Assembly: GCA_021797295.1 (NCBI GenBank)
Contig: JAKAAA010000058.1
Span: forward strand, 1-6,795
DNA length: 6,795 bases
Source: Thermoplasmata archaeon
GTDB lineage: Archaea; Thermoplasmatota; Thermoplasmata; Thermoplasmatales; Thermoplasmataceae
Direction of reading: 5' to 3'
Made by a program: the position numbers and the translations under genes. Below are positions 1 to 5,073 of the stretch, in pieces. The notes under the pieces were generated by a model. That model searched no databases. It saw nothing but the letters and a program-made list of their open reading frames with translations, and had not been told where the DNA came from. Numbering within the stretch: the first letter of the stretch is position 1; the number at the start of each line of letters is the position of its first letter.

Positions 1-2
1 AA

Positions 3-473
3 GAGAATACAAAAAGAATAAATAATCTCTACATGGTTAGAAACAGGAAGATAAGGGATGTTATGCATAAAATATCAAATGCAGTTATAGCATATGCAAT
101 AACCAATGAAATAGATACAATTGTAATAGGCCATAACAATGGATGGAAGCAATCAGTGGATATAGGAAAAAAGAACAACCAGAACTTTGTTCAAATACCA
201 TTTAATATGGTTATAAATCAAATATACTATAAGGGTCAGGAACATAATATAAACGTAATAATACAGGAGGAATCATATACATCTAAATGTTCATTCCTGG
301 ATAATGAAGAAATAGAAGAACATGAAACATATCTTGGAAAGAGAATAAAGAGGGGAATATTCAAATCCGCTAATAGAATTTTAATAAATGCAGATGTGAA
401 TGGTTACTTCAATATAATAAAGAAAGTATTCCTAGATGTAGTTGCGCACAGACTTAAGAAATTAATGGCTTAG
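3..473 (+). CDS. tnpB: TnpB-family protein (IS200/IS605 type), C-terminal part, 5' end outside the window
   Basis: This is the C-terminal part of a TnpB-like RuvC-fold, RNA-guided nuclease of an IS200/IS605 (IS1341-type) element. The first Met in the window (nt 33) is probably not the start: the frame is open to the edge and the residues before it (ENTKRINNLY) continue the family's helical segment. Visible family blocks, numbered from that Met, are IVIGHNNGWKQ (30-40), NNQNFVQIPF (48-57), EESYTSKCSF (79-88), KRIKRG (103-108) and INADVNG (118-124). Asp121 is the expected RuvC-III aspartate. The zinc-ribbon cysteines of classical TnpB are missing; only Cys86 remains. The usual RuvC-II Glu position is Gly33. 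The stop follows soon after the last block, so the extreme C-terminus may be shortened. No tnpA is in the window. Activity cannot be judged from this fragment. Confidence 0.88.
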   Translation, partial: ENTKRINNLYMVRNRKIRDVMHKISNAVIAYAITNEIDTIVIGHNNGWKQSVDIGKKNNQNFVQIPFNMVINQIYYKGQEHNINVIIQEESYTSKCSFLDNEEIEEHETYLGKRIKRGIFKSANRILINADVNGYFNIIKKVFLDVVAHRLKKLMA

Positions 474-475
474 GA

Positions 476-486
476 GTCCTTTGGAC
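476..486 (+). repeat. Short hairpin just after the tnpB stop (gtcc-ttt-ggac)
   Basis: A perfect 4-bp stem with a 3-nt loop begins 3 nt after the tnpB stop codon. IS200/IS605 elements end in subterminal hairpins, and the 3' end of tnpB encodes the guide (omega/re) RNA, so this could belong to the right end of the element. The stem is short and no partner left end is in the window, so the assignment is tentative. Confidence 0.3.
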
Positions 487-504
487 AAAAAGAACTTCAT
501 GTAT

Positions 505-517
505 TATTTGGCAAATA
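505..517. promoter_or_regulatory. 13-nt perfect palindrome, candidate operator of the TrmB-like gene
   Basis: TATTTG-G-CAAATA is a perfect 6-bp inverted repeat around one G. Its centre (511) lies about 42 nt before the ATG at 553 and just upstream of the TATA-like box. That is a common place for a dimeric HTH regulator to act on an archaeal promoter. Autoregulation by the TrmB-like protein is an inference from position. The alternative is that it belongs to the right end of the tnpB element. Confidence 0.4.
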
Positions 518-523
518 GAAAAT

Positions 524-536
524 GTTTTAAGTAAAT
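524..536 (+). promoter_or_regulatory. TATA-like box for the TrmB-nfo-DUF1015 cluster
   Basis: The A/T-only core TTTTAAGTAAAT, apart from one G, is centred about 24 nt before the ATG at 553. This is the spacing expected for an archaeal TATA box driving a leaderless mRNA that starts at or next to the ATG. No Shine-Dalgarno sequence is seen before that ATG, which agrees with a leaderless start. Confidence 0.5.
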
Positions 537-552
537 AAGGCATTTATTAGTT

Positions 553-1266
553 ATGGAAGCTAATCCAGAACACATAATGAAAACGGCAAATATGCTCAAA
601 ATCCTTGGACTCTCGTCATATGAAGCTCAGGCCTTTGCCTCATTAGTATATCATGGTGTGGCAAATGCTGATACTATTGCAGATACGGCAGGTATTCCCA
701 GAACATCTGCCTATAAGGTAATGGAATCTCTTGTGGCACGTGGATTTGCAAGGGAAACTGAGGGCAGACCCAGAATGTTCAAGCCCGAGGACATGTCAAA
801 AATAAAGGATGATTTCATTAGCAGTGTCAATAAATTATTTGACGATTTAAAGGAATTGCAGGATGTGCTTCCATCAAAGGGAGATCCACAGCTGGTATTC
901 ACCATATACGGAAGGTCAAAAGTAATGAGCAAAATGGCAGAGATGTTTGATCTTACAGAGAGGGAGATACTTATTGCAACACCCCGTATAAGGGAAATAA
1001 GAAGCGAACTGAAGAAAAATATAGAAAATGCCTTGAAAAGAGGCGTAAAGGTTGTTTTTATAACACCACCCAATAAGAGAGTGCCGCATAATACCATAGT
1101 TTACAGGAAAGAAGGACTCATAGCTACAGATGTAGCAAGCGATGATTCAAGGGCAATGCTGGCGGGGGCCGACCTGGATGCCTGCGGTTATACCGATAAC
1201 CCTGTGCTTTCACTGCATGTACTGCAGTTTATCAACATGATGATGAACGATGAAATTAAGATGTGA
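553..1266 (+). CDS. TrmB-family transcriptional regulator (winged HTH plus PLD-like domain)
   Basis: A DNA-binding regulator of the TrmB family. Residues 12-80 form the winged helix-turn-helix, with the family pattern LKILGLSSYEAQAFASL followed by a recognition region (AGIPRTSAYKVMESL) and a wing (GRPRMFKPED). Residues 84-106 look like a dimerising coiled coil. Residues 114-229 resemble the phospholipase-D-like domain of TrmB proteins (IYGRSKVMSKM, then EILIATPRIREI and RGVKVVFITPP). At 237 residues it is shorter than sugar-sensing TrmB (about 340) and lacks the extra C-terminal sugar-binding part, so the ligand is unknown. The ATG at 553 is chosen because a TATA-like box lies about 24 nt upstream. 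The last 17 nt overlap nfo, implying co-transcription and possible translational coupling. It probably controls its own promoter, and may be a local regulator of the repair gene behind it. Confidence 0.9.
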   Translation: MEANPEHIMKTANMLKILGLSSYEAQAFASLVYHGVANADTIADTAGIPRTSAYKVMESLVARGFARETEGRPRMFKPEDMSKIKDDFISSVNKLFDDLKELQDVLPSKGDPQLVFTIYGRSKVMSKMAEMFDLTEREILIATPRIREIRSELKKNIENALKRGVKVVFITPPNKRVPHNTIVYRKEGLIATDVASDDSRAMLAGADLDACGYTDNPVLSLHVLQFINMMMNDEIKM

Positions 1267-2095
1267 CTTCGAGAGCAGGGATAAGCTTGTAGGTGGCCAC
1301 GTTTCCGTAGCAGAAAGCATAGCTTTATCACCGGAAAGGGCAAATTCATTTGGATTCAATACATTTCAGATTTTTGTAAAGAGCAATCTTCAATGGAAAT
1401 ACAGAGAAATAAAGGATGATGAATGTGAAAGTTTCAAGCAGAATGTTAGAGAATTTAAAATGAAAAAGCCAGTTGTACATGCTACATACCTGCTCAACCT
1501 GGGATCAGAGAATAAAGACCTTGTAGATAAATCGGTAGAGGACCTCAGGTATGAAATAGAGGCATGCAACCGTCTTGATATTGAATACCTTGTTTTCCAT
1601 CCCGGTTCAAACAAGGACAGAAAGTTTGCCGTAAAATCCATAATGGAGATACTCAATTCAATTGAAACGGGAAATATAAGGCTTCTCATTGAAAACTCCT
1701 CTGGAAAGGGCAATACAGTCCCTGCTACAATTGAAGAAATGTGGTCAATGATGGATGATTCAAAGAATAAAACAGGAATATGCCTTGATACCTGCCATTT
1801 TTTTGCCGAGGGATATGACCTGGTTGACAAGTACGAAGAATCCATTGAAAGCCTGAAATCATCAGGAGTAATGAAAAATATCTATGCCATGCACATAAAT
1901 GATTCCATGTTTGAACTGGGATCAAAAAAGGACAGGCACGAAAATATAGGAAAAGGATTCATCGGAGATAAGGGATTTAAAAATATAATAAATGACGATT
2001 CATTCAATGGCATTCCCATGATTATGGAAACGCCAGGTGCAGATGAGAATTATTTATCCAATATTCAAAAATTAAGAGATTTGATGGTGATGTAA
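1250..2095 (+). CDS. nfo: Endonuclease IV (AP endonuclease, Nfo)
   Basis: Class II AP endonuclease of base-excision repair. It cuts the DNA backbone 5' to abasic sites using three zinc ions in a TIM-barrel fold. At 281 residues the length matches the family (about 280). All nine metal ligands can be placed by their motifs: His77 (VHATY), His117 (FHPGS), Glu148 (LIENS), Asp180 and His183 (LDTCH), His215 (MHINDS), Asp228 and His230 (DRHENIG) and Glu260 (METPG). The N-terminal GGHVS (15-19) is also typical. The ATG at 1250 lies inside the end of the TrmB-like gene (17-nt overlap, different frame) and has no clear Shine-Dalgarno sequence, so translation may depend on the upstream gene. Its stop overlaps the next ATG (TAATG). 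In hot acid, depurination is frequent, which makes constitutive need for this enzyme plausible (inference). Confidence 0.97.
   Translation: MKLRCDFESRDKLVGGHVSVAESIALSPERANSFGFNTFQIFVKSNLQWKYREIKDDECESFKQNVREFKMKKPVVHATYLLNLGSENKDLVDKSVEDLRYEIEACNRLDIEYLVFHPGSNKDRKFAVKSIMEILNSIETGNIRLLIENSSGKGNTVPATIEEMWSMMDDSKNKTGICLDTCHFFAEGYDLVDKYEESIESLKSSGVMKNIYAMHINDSMFELGSKKDRHENIGKGFIGDKGFKNIINDDSFNGIPMIMETPGADENYLSNIQKLRDLMVM
2086..2091 (+). promoter_or_regulatory. Ribosome binding site GGTGAT before the DUF1015 gene
   Basis: GGTGAT is complementary to the ATCACC part of the conserved archaeal 16S rRNA 3' end. It lies 3 nt before the ATG at 2095 and inside the last codons of nfo, supporting translation of the DUF1015 gene from a polycistronic mRNA. 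Confidence 0.5.
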
Positions 2096-3255
2096 TGAAT
2101 ATTAAAGAATTCAAACCGTATTTATTCTCCTGTGACATAAAGGAGGTGGTTTCTCCTCCGTTTGACACCATTACACCTGAACAGGAAAAGAAATTGCGTT
2201 CTGCAAGATGCAATATAACCGCTCTGAGCATGCCTGAGACCATGAATAACAGAATAAGCCCAAAAAAAATCCTGGATAAATGGCTGAAAGATGGTTTTAT
2301 TTATGAATACGATAAGGATATAATTATTATTCTCAAACAGGTATTTTACATAAATAAGGAGGCTGTATCAAGGTATGGAATTATTTCACTGCTTGAACTT
2401 AACGGTACAATAAGCGCACATGAGAATACGTTTGATAAGCAGGTACTGGAGAGGCAGCAAATAATGGAGGAGCTACAGGCAGAGCCCGAACCCATATTCA
2501 TAGTCATCCCGGACAACAGCTTCGACAAACTGATAAAAAGATATGCGGCCGATCTTGAGGAGAAATTCAAATTTGAGGAACCCAGCGGTGTGGAAAATTA
2601 CGTTTATTTTCTGGATGACACCCACCGTATAACCAAGGTGAAAGAATCCCTGGAAAATATTCAGGGGATTGTTGCTGATGGGCATCACAGAACACAGGCA
2701 ATAAGAAACCTGGAAGCAGAGACCGGTGATAGTTTCTGGAATTATGCACTTGCTTATACAACATCAATTTATGGAAATGGATTGATGATCGGAGGTGTTG
2801 ACAGGCTAGTTTACCGGTTGAATTTTGAGGAGAACCTGAACAAAATCAAAAACTTATTCGATGTTTATACAGAAAAAACCATGGAAGATGATAACACTAT
2901 AAGGGTTTACAGCAGGGGTTTATTCTACAGGCTTATACCCAAGGAATATGTCATAAATGAAACGTTCGGCAGTGCAAAGCCTCTTTCCACAGAGATCATA
3001 AACAGTATTCTATTTCAGAATGTATTTGGCCTCACCAGGGATGAAATGGAAAAAAAGGTGGGTTATATATACAATACGACGGAAGCTATCAATGCGGTTG
3101 ACCGGCATGAATGTGAGTTTGCAGTACTTATCCCTTCCTGGCAGAAGGATGATTTCCTGAATCTAACATTGAATAACCGTATATTTCCCCAGAAATCAAC
3201 ATATTTTTATCCAAAAATTCCATCAGGAATTGCAATATACCAGAGGCCATCGTAG
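2095..3255 (+). CDS. DUF1015 family protein (COG4198)
   Basis: An uncharacterised, probably cytoplasmic protein of 386 residues, close to the family's usual length of about 400. Hallmarks are SPPFDTI (20-26) near the N-terminus, an AHENT block (108-112), PEPIF (131-135), the signature IVADGHHRT (192-200), and near the end YFYPKIPSG. The DGHHR motif resembles the nucleotide/phosphate-binding loop of the ParB/sulfiredoxin-like superfamily, so an ATP- or ADP-linked function such as a small-molecule kinase is possible, but this is an inference. The start is fixed by TAATG coupling to nfo and the GGTGAT sequence. The last 10 nt overlap the tRNA-Thr gene, whose U8-A9-G10 serve as the TAG stop. Co-occurrence with nfo here suggests shared expression, not necessarily a shared pathway. 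Confidence 0.93.
   Translation: MNIKEFKPYLFSCDIKEVVSPPFDTITPEQEKKLRSARCNITALSMPETMNNRISPKKILDKWLKDGFIYEYDKDIIIILKQVFYINKEAVSRYGIISLLELNGTISAHENTFDKQVLERQQIMEELQAEPEPIFIVIPDNSFDKLIKRYAADLEEKFKFEEPSGVENYVYFLDDTHRITKVKESLENIQGIVADGHHRTQAIRNLEAETGDSFWNYALAYTTSIYGNGLMIGGVDRLVYRLNFEENLNKIKNLFDVYTEKTMEDDNTIRVYSRGLFYRLIPKEYVINETFGSAKPLSTEIINSILFQNVFGLTRDEMEKKVGYIYNTTEAINAVDRHECEFAVLIPSWQKDDFLNLTLNNRIFPQKSTYFYPKIPSGIAIYQRPS
3201..3212 (+). promoter_or_regulatory. Possible TATA-like box for tRNA-Thr inside the DUF1015 gene
   Basis: ATATTTTTATCC is the only strongly A/T stretch at a plausible distance, with its centre about 40 nt before the mature tRNA 5' end. It would give a short leader removed by RNase P. 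It lies in coding sequence that conserves the YFYPK motif of DUF1015, so composition alone is weak evidence. The tRNA could instead be cut from the nfo-DUF1015 transcript. Confidence 0.25.
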
Positions 3256-3318
3256 CTCAGCAGGTAGAGTGGTTGATTCGTAATCAACAGGTCGCGAGTT
3301 CAAATCTCGCCGATGGCT
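3246..3318 (+). tRNA. tRNA-Thr (anticodon CGT)
   Basis: A complete 73-nt cloverleaf without intron or encoded CCA. The acceptor stem is GCCATCG (3246-3252) paired with CGATGGC (3311-3317), 7 perfect pairs. The D stem is GCTC/GAGT with one G-U pair, and its loop holds GG. The anticodon stem is GTTGA/TCAAC with loop TTCGTAA, giving anticodon CGT at 3279-3281 (reads ACG, Thr). The variable region is AGGTC. The T stem is GCGAG/CTCGC with loop TTCAAAT. The discriminator is T (U73), as is usual for archaeal tRNA-Thr. The first 10 nt are also the end of the DUF1015 gene. The 3' end lies only 6 nt from the stop of a small gene on the other strand. Confidence 0.98.
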
Positions 3319-3324
3319 CTTAAT

Positions 3325-3537
3325 TTATAAGAATTCTTTTACAAAAATTATTTTTTCATTATTGAACACTATTGCTATTTCATAACTTCTTTCCACGTCA
3401 TTAAAGCTGGTATGGGATGTCCAGTTGCCAGTATAGCGATCATGGTTCAGTTCACGTATTCTTATGTTCTCAACGCCATCATAGTTTTTCAATATATAGT
3501 TCCTGATAAAGACTAGTGCACTTCCACGGTCATCCAT
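3325..3537 (-). CDS. Small hypothetical protein (70 aa), related in pattern to the divergent neighbour
   Basis: I do not recognise the family. The ATG at 3537 is preferred over the upstream GTG (3567) because a TATA-like box on this strand (GTTTTATAC) lies about 24 nt before it, which fits a leaderless start. The 70-residue protein has a predicted N-terminal helix (5-18) followed by beta-strand-like segments, with no signal peptide or membrane segment. Tyr35-Thr-Gly, Trp39, Ser44-Phe45 and Tyr52 match the spacing in the + strand neighbour (Tyr40-Ser-Gly, Trp46, Ser51-Phe52, Tyr59). The helix-then-sheet layout vaguely recalls PepSY-like domains, which is a weak inference. The gene ends 6 nt from the tRNA-Thr 3' end and converges on it. 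Confidence 0.55.
   Translation of the reverse strand: MDDRGSALVFIRNYILKNYDGVENIRIRELNHDRYTGNWTSHTSFNDVERSYEIAIVFNNEKIIFVKEFL
3337..3356 (+). terminator. T-rich stretch after tRNA-Thr, probable archaeal terminator
   Basis: A run of four T (3337-3340) and a run of six T (3351-3356) follow the tRNA 3' end. Archaeal RNA polymerase stops at U-rich tracts without needing a hairpin. The tract sits inside the 3' end of the opposing small gene, where it encodes Lys/Asn-rich codons, so it may simply reflect that coding sequence. Confidence 0.4.
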
Positions 3538-3556
3538 AAAAACAAATGAAAATACT

Positions 3557-3565
3557 GTATAAAAC
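3557..3565 (-). promoter_or_regulatory. TATA-like box for the small - strand gene
   Basis: Read on the - strand this is GTTTTATAC, centred about 24 nt before the ATG at 3537. That is the expected spacing for a leaderless archaeal transcript, and it decides the start of that gene. It forms one half of a divergent promoter region with the + strand box at 3601. Confidence 0.5.
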
Positions 3566-3600
3566 ACTTATGAGATTTGTTAGTTCCAAATTTAAAAAGG

Positions 3601-3610
3601 CTTATAATAA
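3601..3610 (+). promoter_or_regulatory. TATA-like box for the small + strand gene and HxlR
   Basis: CTTATAATAA is centred about 25 nt before the ATG at 3630, the right spacing for a leaderless start there. It argues against the further upstream ATG at 3546, which would lie before this box and inside the opposing promoter. Confidence 0.5.
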
Positions 3611-3629
3611 TTCAATGCATTTATGGCTC

Positions 3630-3881
3630 ATGGAGTTTAAATTAATCATTGGAAAAATGGAAGATTTAAAAAAAATAATTATGGAAGACATGGCAAAAAC
3701 TGAGAATGTAAATGTGCAGGACATTGAATTTGAGGATATATTTTATTATTCCGGATTAAAGAAGTGGAATGCAAAAATCAGTTTCAGAAAGGAAGATATA
3801 TTATACACCGCAAGTATGGATATAATGGAAAATGGAATGATTACCAGATATCAGCAGAGGGAGGTAAATGAACTCGAATGA
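3630..3881 (+). CDS. Small hypothetical protein (83 aa), first gene of the HxlR cluster
   Basis: No family recognised. The open frame extends up to an ATG at 3546, but the TATA-like box at 3601-3610 supports a leaderless start at 3630. The ATG at 3657 (MEDLKK) is an alternative. The 83-residue protein has a helix (9-24), then strand-like segments containing VNVQDIEFEDI (27-37), KKWNAKISF (44-52) and LYTASMDI (58-65), followed by NGMITRY. This arrangement and the Trp/Tyr pattern resemble the divergent 70-aa protein and weakly a PepSY-like fold. No signal peptide or membrane helix is seen. Its last 14 nt overlap the HxlR gene in another frame, so the two are surely co-transcribed. It may be a partner of the regulator or of the membrane protein downstream (inference). 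Confidence 0.6.
   Translation: MEFKLIIGKMEDLKKIIMEDMAKTENVNVQDIEFEDIFYYSGLKKWNAKISFRKEDILYTASMDIMENGMITRYQQREVNELE
3859..3865 (+). promoter_or_regulatory. Strong Shine-Dalgarno sequence GGGAGGT before HxlR
   Basis: GGGAGGT matches the archaeal anti-Shine-Dalgarno (ACCTCC). It ends 2 nt before the ATG at 3868; counted from the GGAG core the gap is 4 nt, still short. No other in-frame ATG follows nearby, so this start is accepted. It lies within the coding sequence of the upstream small gene, as expected for an internal operon gene. Confidence 0.6.
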
Positions 3882-4194
3882 ATGCCCGCTTAGCACGGCA
3901 TTGAAGCCTCTAAGAGGTAAATGGGAACCGGTTATAATCAAGTTCCTTTCCATATACGGGAATTCTGGATACAACGAGATATATAACAGGATGGATAATA
4001 TAACTCCTAAGGCACTCACAGAGGCACTGAAAATACTTGACCATGAGGGAATAATAAACAGGATAACAGTATCGGAAAAACCCCATAGAGTCATATACCG
4101 CCTTTCAGAAAAAGGAATAGCAATGATACAACCATTGAATGAAATAGAATCAATAAATGGGAATATAAAATCACCTGTAACAAAGACTAAATAA
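3868..4194 (+). CDS. HxlR-family transcriptional regulator
   Basis: A 108-residue winged-helix DNA-binding protein, the usual HxlR length (about 110). It shows the family's N-terminal CPLSTALKPLRGKWEPVIIKFL (6-27), the helix-turn-helix around YNEIYNRMDNITPKALTEALKILDHEGII (35-63, quoted in part) and the wing containing RVIYRLSEKG (74-83). Cys6 is the conserved cysteine that serves as a redox or electrophile switch in some relatives (HypR, QorR), but it is not proof of sensing. The gene overlaps the upstream small gene by 14 nt, has a strong Shine-Dalgarno sequence, and is followed after about 20 nt by a membrane protein gene. It likely regulates this small cluster, perhaps through the divergent promoters between 3537 and 3630 (inference). 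Confidence 0.93.
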   Translation: MNSNECPLSTALKPLRGKWEPVIIKFLSIYGNSGYNEIYNRMDNITPKALTEALKILDHEGIINRITVSEKPHRVIYRLSEKGIAMIQPLNEIESINGNIKSPVTKTK

Positions 4195-4209
4195 GGATTT
4201 TTATTTATA
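4185..4209 (+). promoter_or_regulatory. A/T-rich region before the membrane protein gene, possible promoter
   Basis: It contains TAAATAAGG (a 9-mer also present at 532-540 before the TrmB-like gene) followed by TTTTTATTTATA. The former is centred about 24 nt before the ATG at 4216, so a separate leaderless transcript is possible. Part of it overlaps the HxlR stop codon. No useful Shine-Dalgarno sequence is seen. Confidence 0.35.
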
Positions 4210-4215
4210 GTGTGC

Positions 4216-5043
4216 ATGTCATCTTACAGCAATGAGGATTCCAGAACGAGGATAAACAGAATATCCCACTTGCTTCTTTTTGCCTCAATAGGTTTTTTCA
4301 TAATTGTTTCACTTGTAAACACATTGTTTACCTTGACAGGCCACAATGATCTTTTATTTAAGATTAGTCTTATATTTATCATATTGTTTGATGTATTTTA
4401 TGCGGCGATAGTTTTTAGCATATACCAGTCAGGGAAGCTTAAAATTACAGATAGATTGATATTCATGTCTATGGGTTTGTTTTCCATAATTTTTATCTCT
4501 GAAATAATACTTGAAATCAATGCAGGCACAGGGCTTTTCCCGGGAATAGTTGGATTTGTGGGACTTGCCTTTGGCTTTATGTATTATTATTTTAAAGAGG
4601 ATGAGCTCCTATCCCGTGTTATGATAATAATAGCAGTAATTCTGGTTTACATTGCCATGGCAGGATATCCACTAATGCCTTATACATTCACATTCGGAAC
4701 ATCCTATCTTAATTCTGCACTCTGGGCACAGGCATTCATCATAATGGAAATATTACTCATACTTGCGTTCCTTTTCAATTCAACACAGATCATTGCTGAT
4801 TTTCTAACTGAATCCGGTAAATCCCTTGGACTATTCATATTTGCCATAGGCATGATAATAACCGGTGCATCAATGGTTTCCATAAACCTTGTTGGATTTC
4901 CCGCTGCTGTTGGGGACCTCAATACCTTCCTGCTGATTATATCGGGCATATTTGCACTTATAGCAGGCATACTTATGGTAATCATTTCAGCCATGAATTT
5001 TTATGATTCAGTAATAAAACCCAGAATACATTTTATAAGATAA
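4216..5043 (+). CDS. Integral membrane protein of unknown function, about eight transmembrane helices
   Basis: The ATG at 4216 is preferred; a GTG two codons earlier (4210) is in frame and cannot be excluded. The 275-residue protein has a short charged, hydrophilic N-terminus (SNEDSRTRINR) and then about eight hydrophobic segments, at roughly residues 18-40, 46-70, 79-101, 105-125, 130-153, 168-193, 204-227 and 236-260. The C-terminus (KPRIHFIR) is basic. Soluble loops are short, so there is no obvious extra domain. No transporter signature or catalytic motif is recognised. Its position directly after HxlR suggests the regulator controls it or shares its promoter. HxlR targets in other organisms include efflux proteins and oxidoreductases, which makes a role in stress or export conceivable but unproven. 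Confidence 0.82.
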   Translation: MSSYSNEDSRTRINRISHLLLFASIGFFIIVSLVNTLFTLTGHNDLLFKISLIFIILFDVFYAAIVFSIYQSGKLKITDRLIFMSMGLFSIIFISEIILEINAGTGLFPGIVGFVGLAFGFMYYYFKEDELLSRVMIIIAVILVYIAMAGYPLMPYTFTFGTSYLNSALWAQAFIIMEILLILAFLFNSTQIIADFLTESGKSLGLFIFAIGMIITGASMVSINLVGFPAAVGDLNTFLLIISGIFALIAGILMVIISAMNFYDSVIKPRIHFIR

Positions 5044-5046
5044 AAA

Positions 5047-5057
5047 TTATATTTAAT
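5047..5057 (+). promoter_or_regulatory. TATA-like box for the UbiD-family gene
   Basis: ATTATATTTAA lies in the 30-nt gap between the membrane protein and the decarboxylase. It is centred about 22-24 nt before the ATG at 5074, fitting a leaderless start there rather than at the TTG (5068). It is followed by AAGGCATTATT, which closely matches the sequence between TATA-like box and ATG of the TrmB-like gene. Confidence 0.5.
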
Positions 5058-5073
5058 TAAGGCATTATTGCAT

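Noticed and set aside
711..1097. 128-aa open frame on the - strand
   Set aside because: It lies wholly inside the TrmB-like gene, which has clear domain motifs; Ser/Leu/Ile-rich shadow sequence without recognisable features.
3246..3318. tRNA-Thr as an attachment site of an integrated element
   Set aside because: No integrase gene and no repeat of the tRNA 3' end was noticed in the window.
3538..3567. GTG start at 3567 for the small - strand gene
   Set aside because: The candidate TATA-like box (3557-3565) lies within this stretch, and the ATG at 3537 is at the right distance from it.
3546..3629. N-terminal extension of the 83-aa protein from the upstream ATG at 3546
   Set aside because: It would place the start before the TATA-like box at 3601 and inside the opposing promoter; the ATG at 3630 has the expected leaderless spacing.
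3801..4217. 138-aa open frame on the - strand
   Set aside because: Antisense to the HxlR gene and the end of the small gene, both better supported; no motifs seen.
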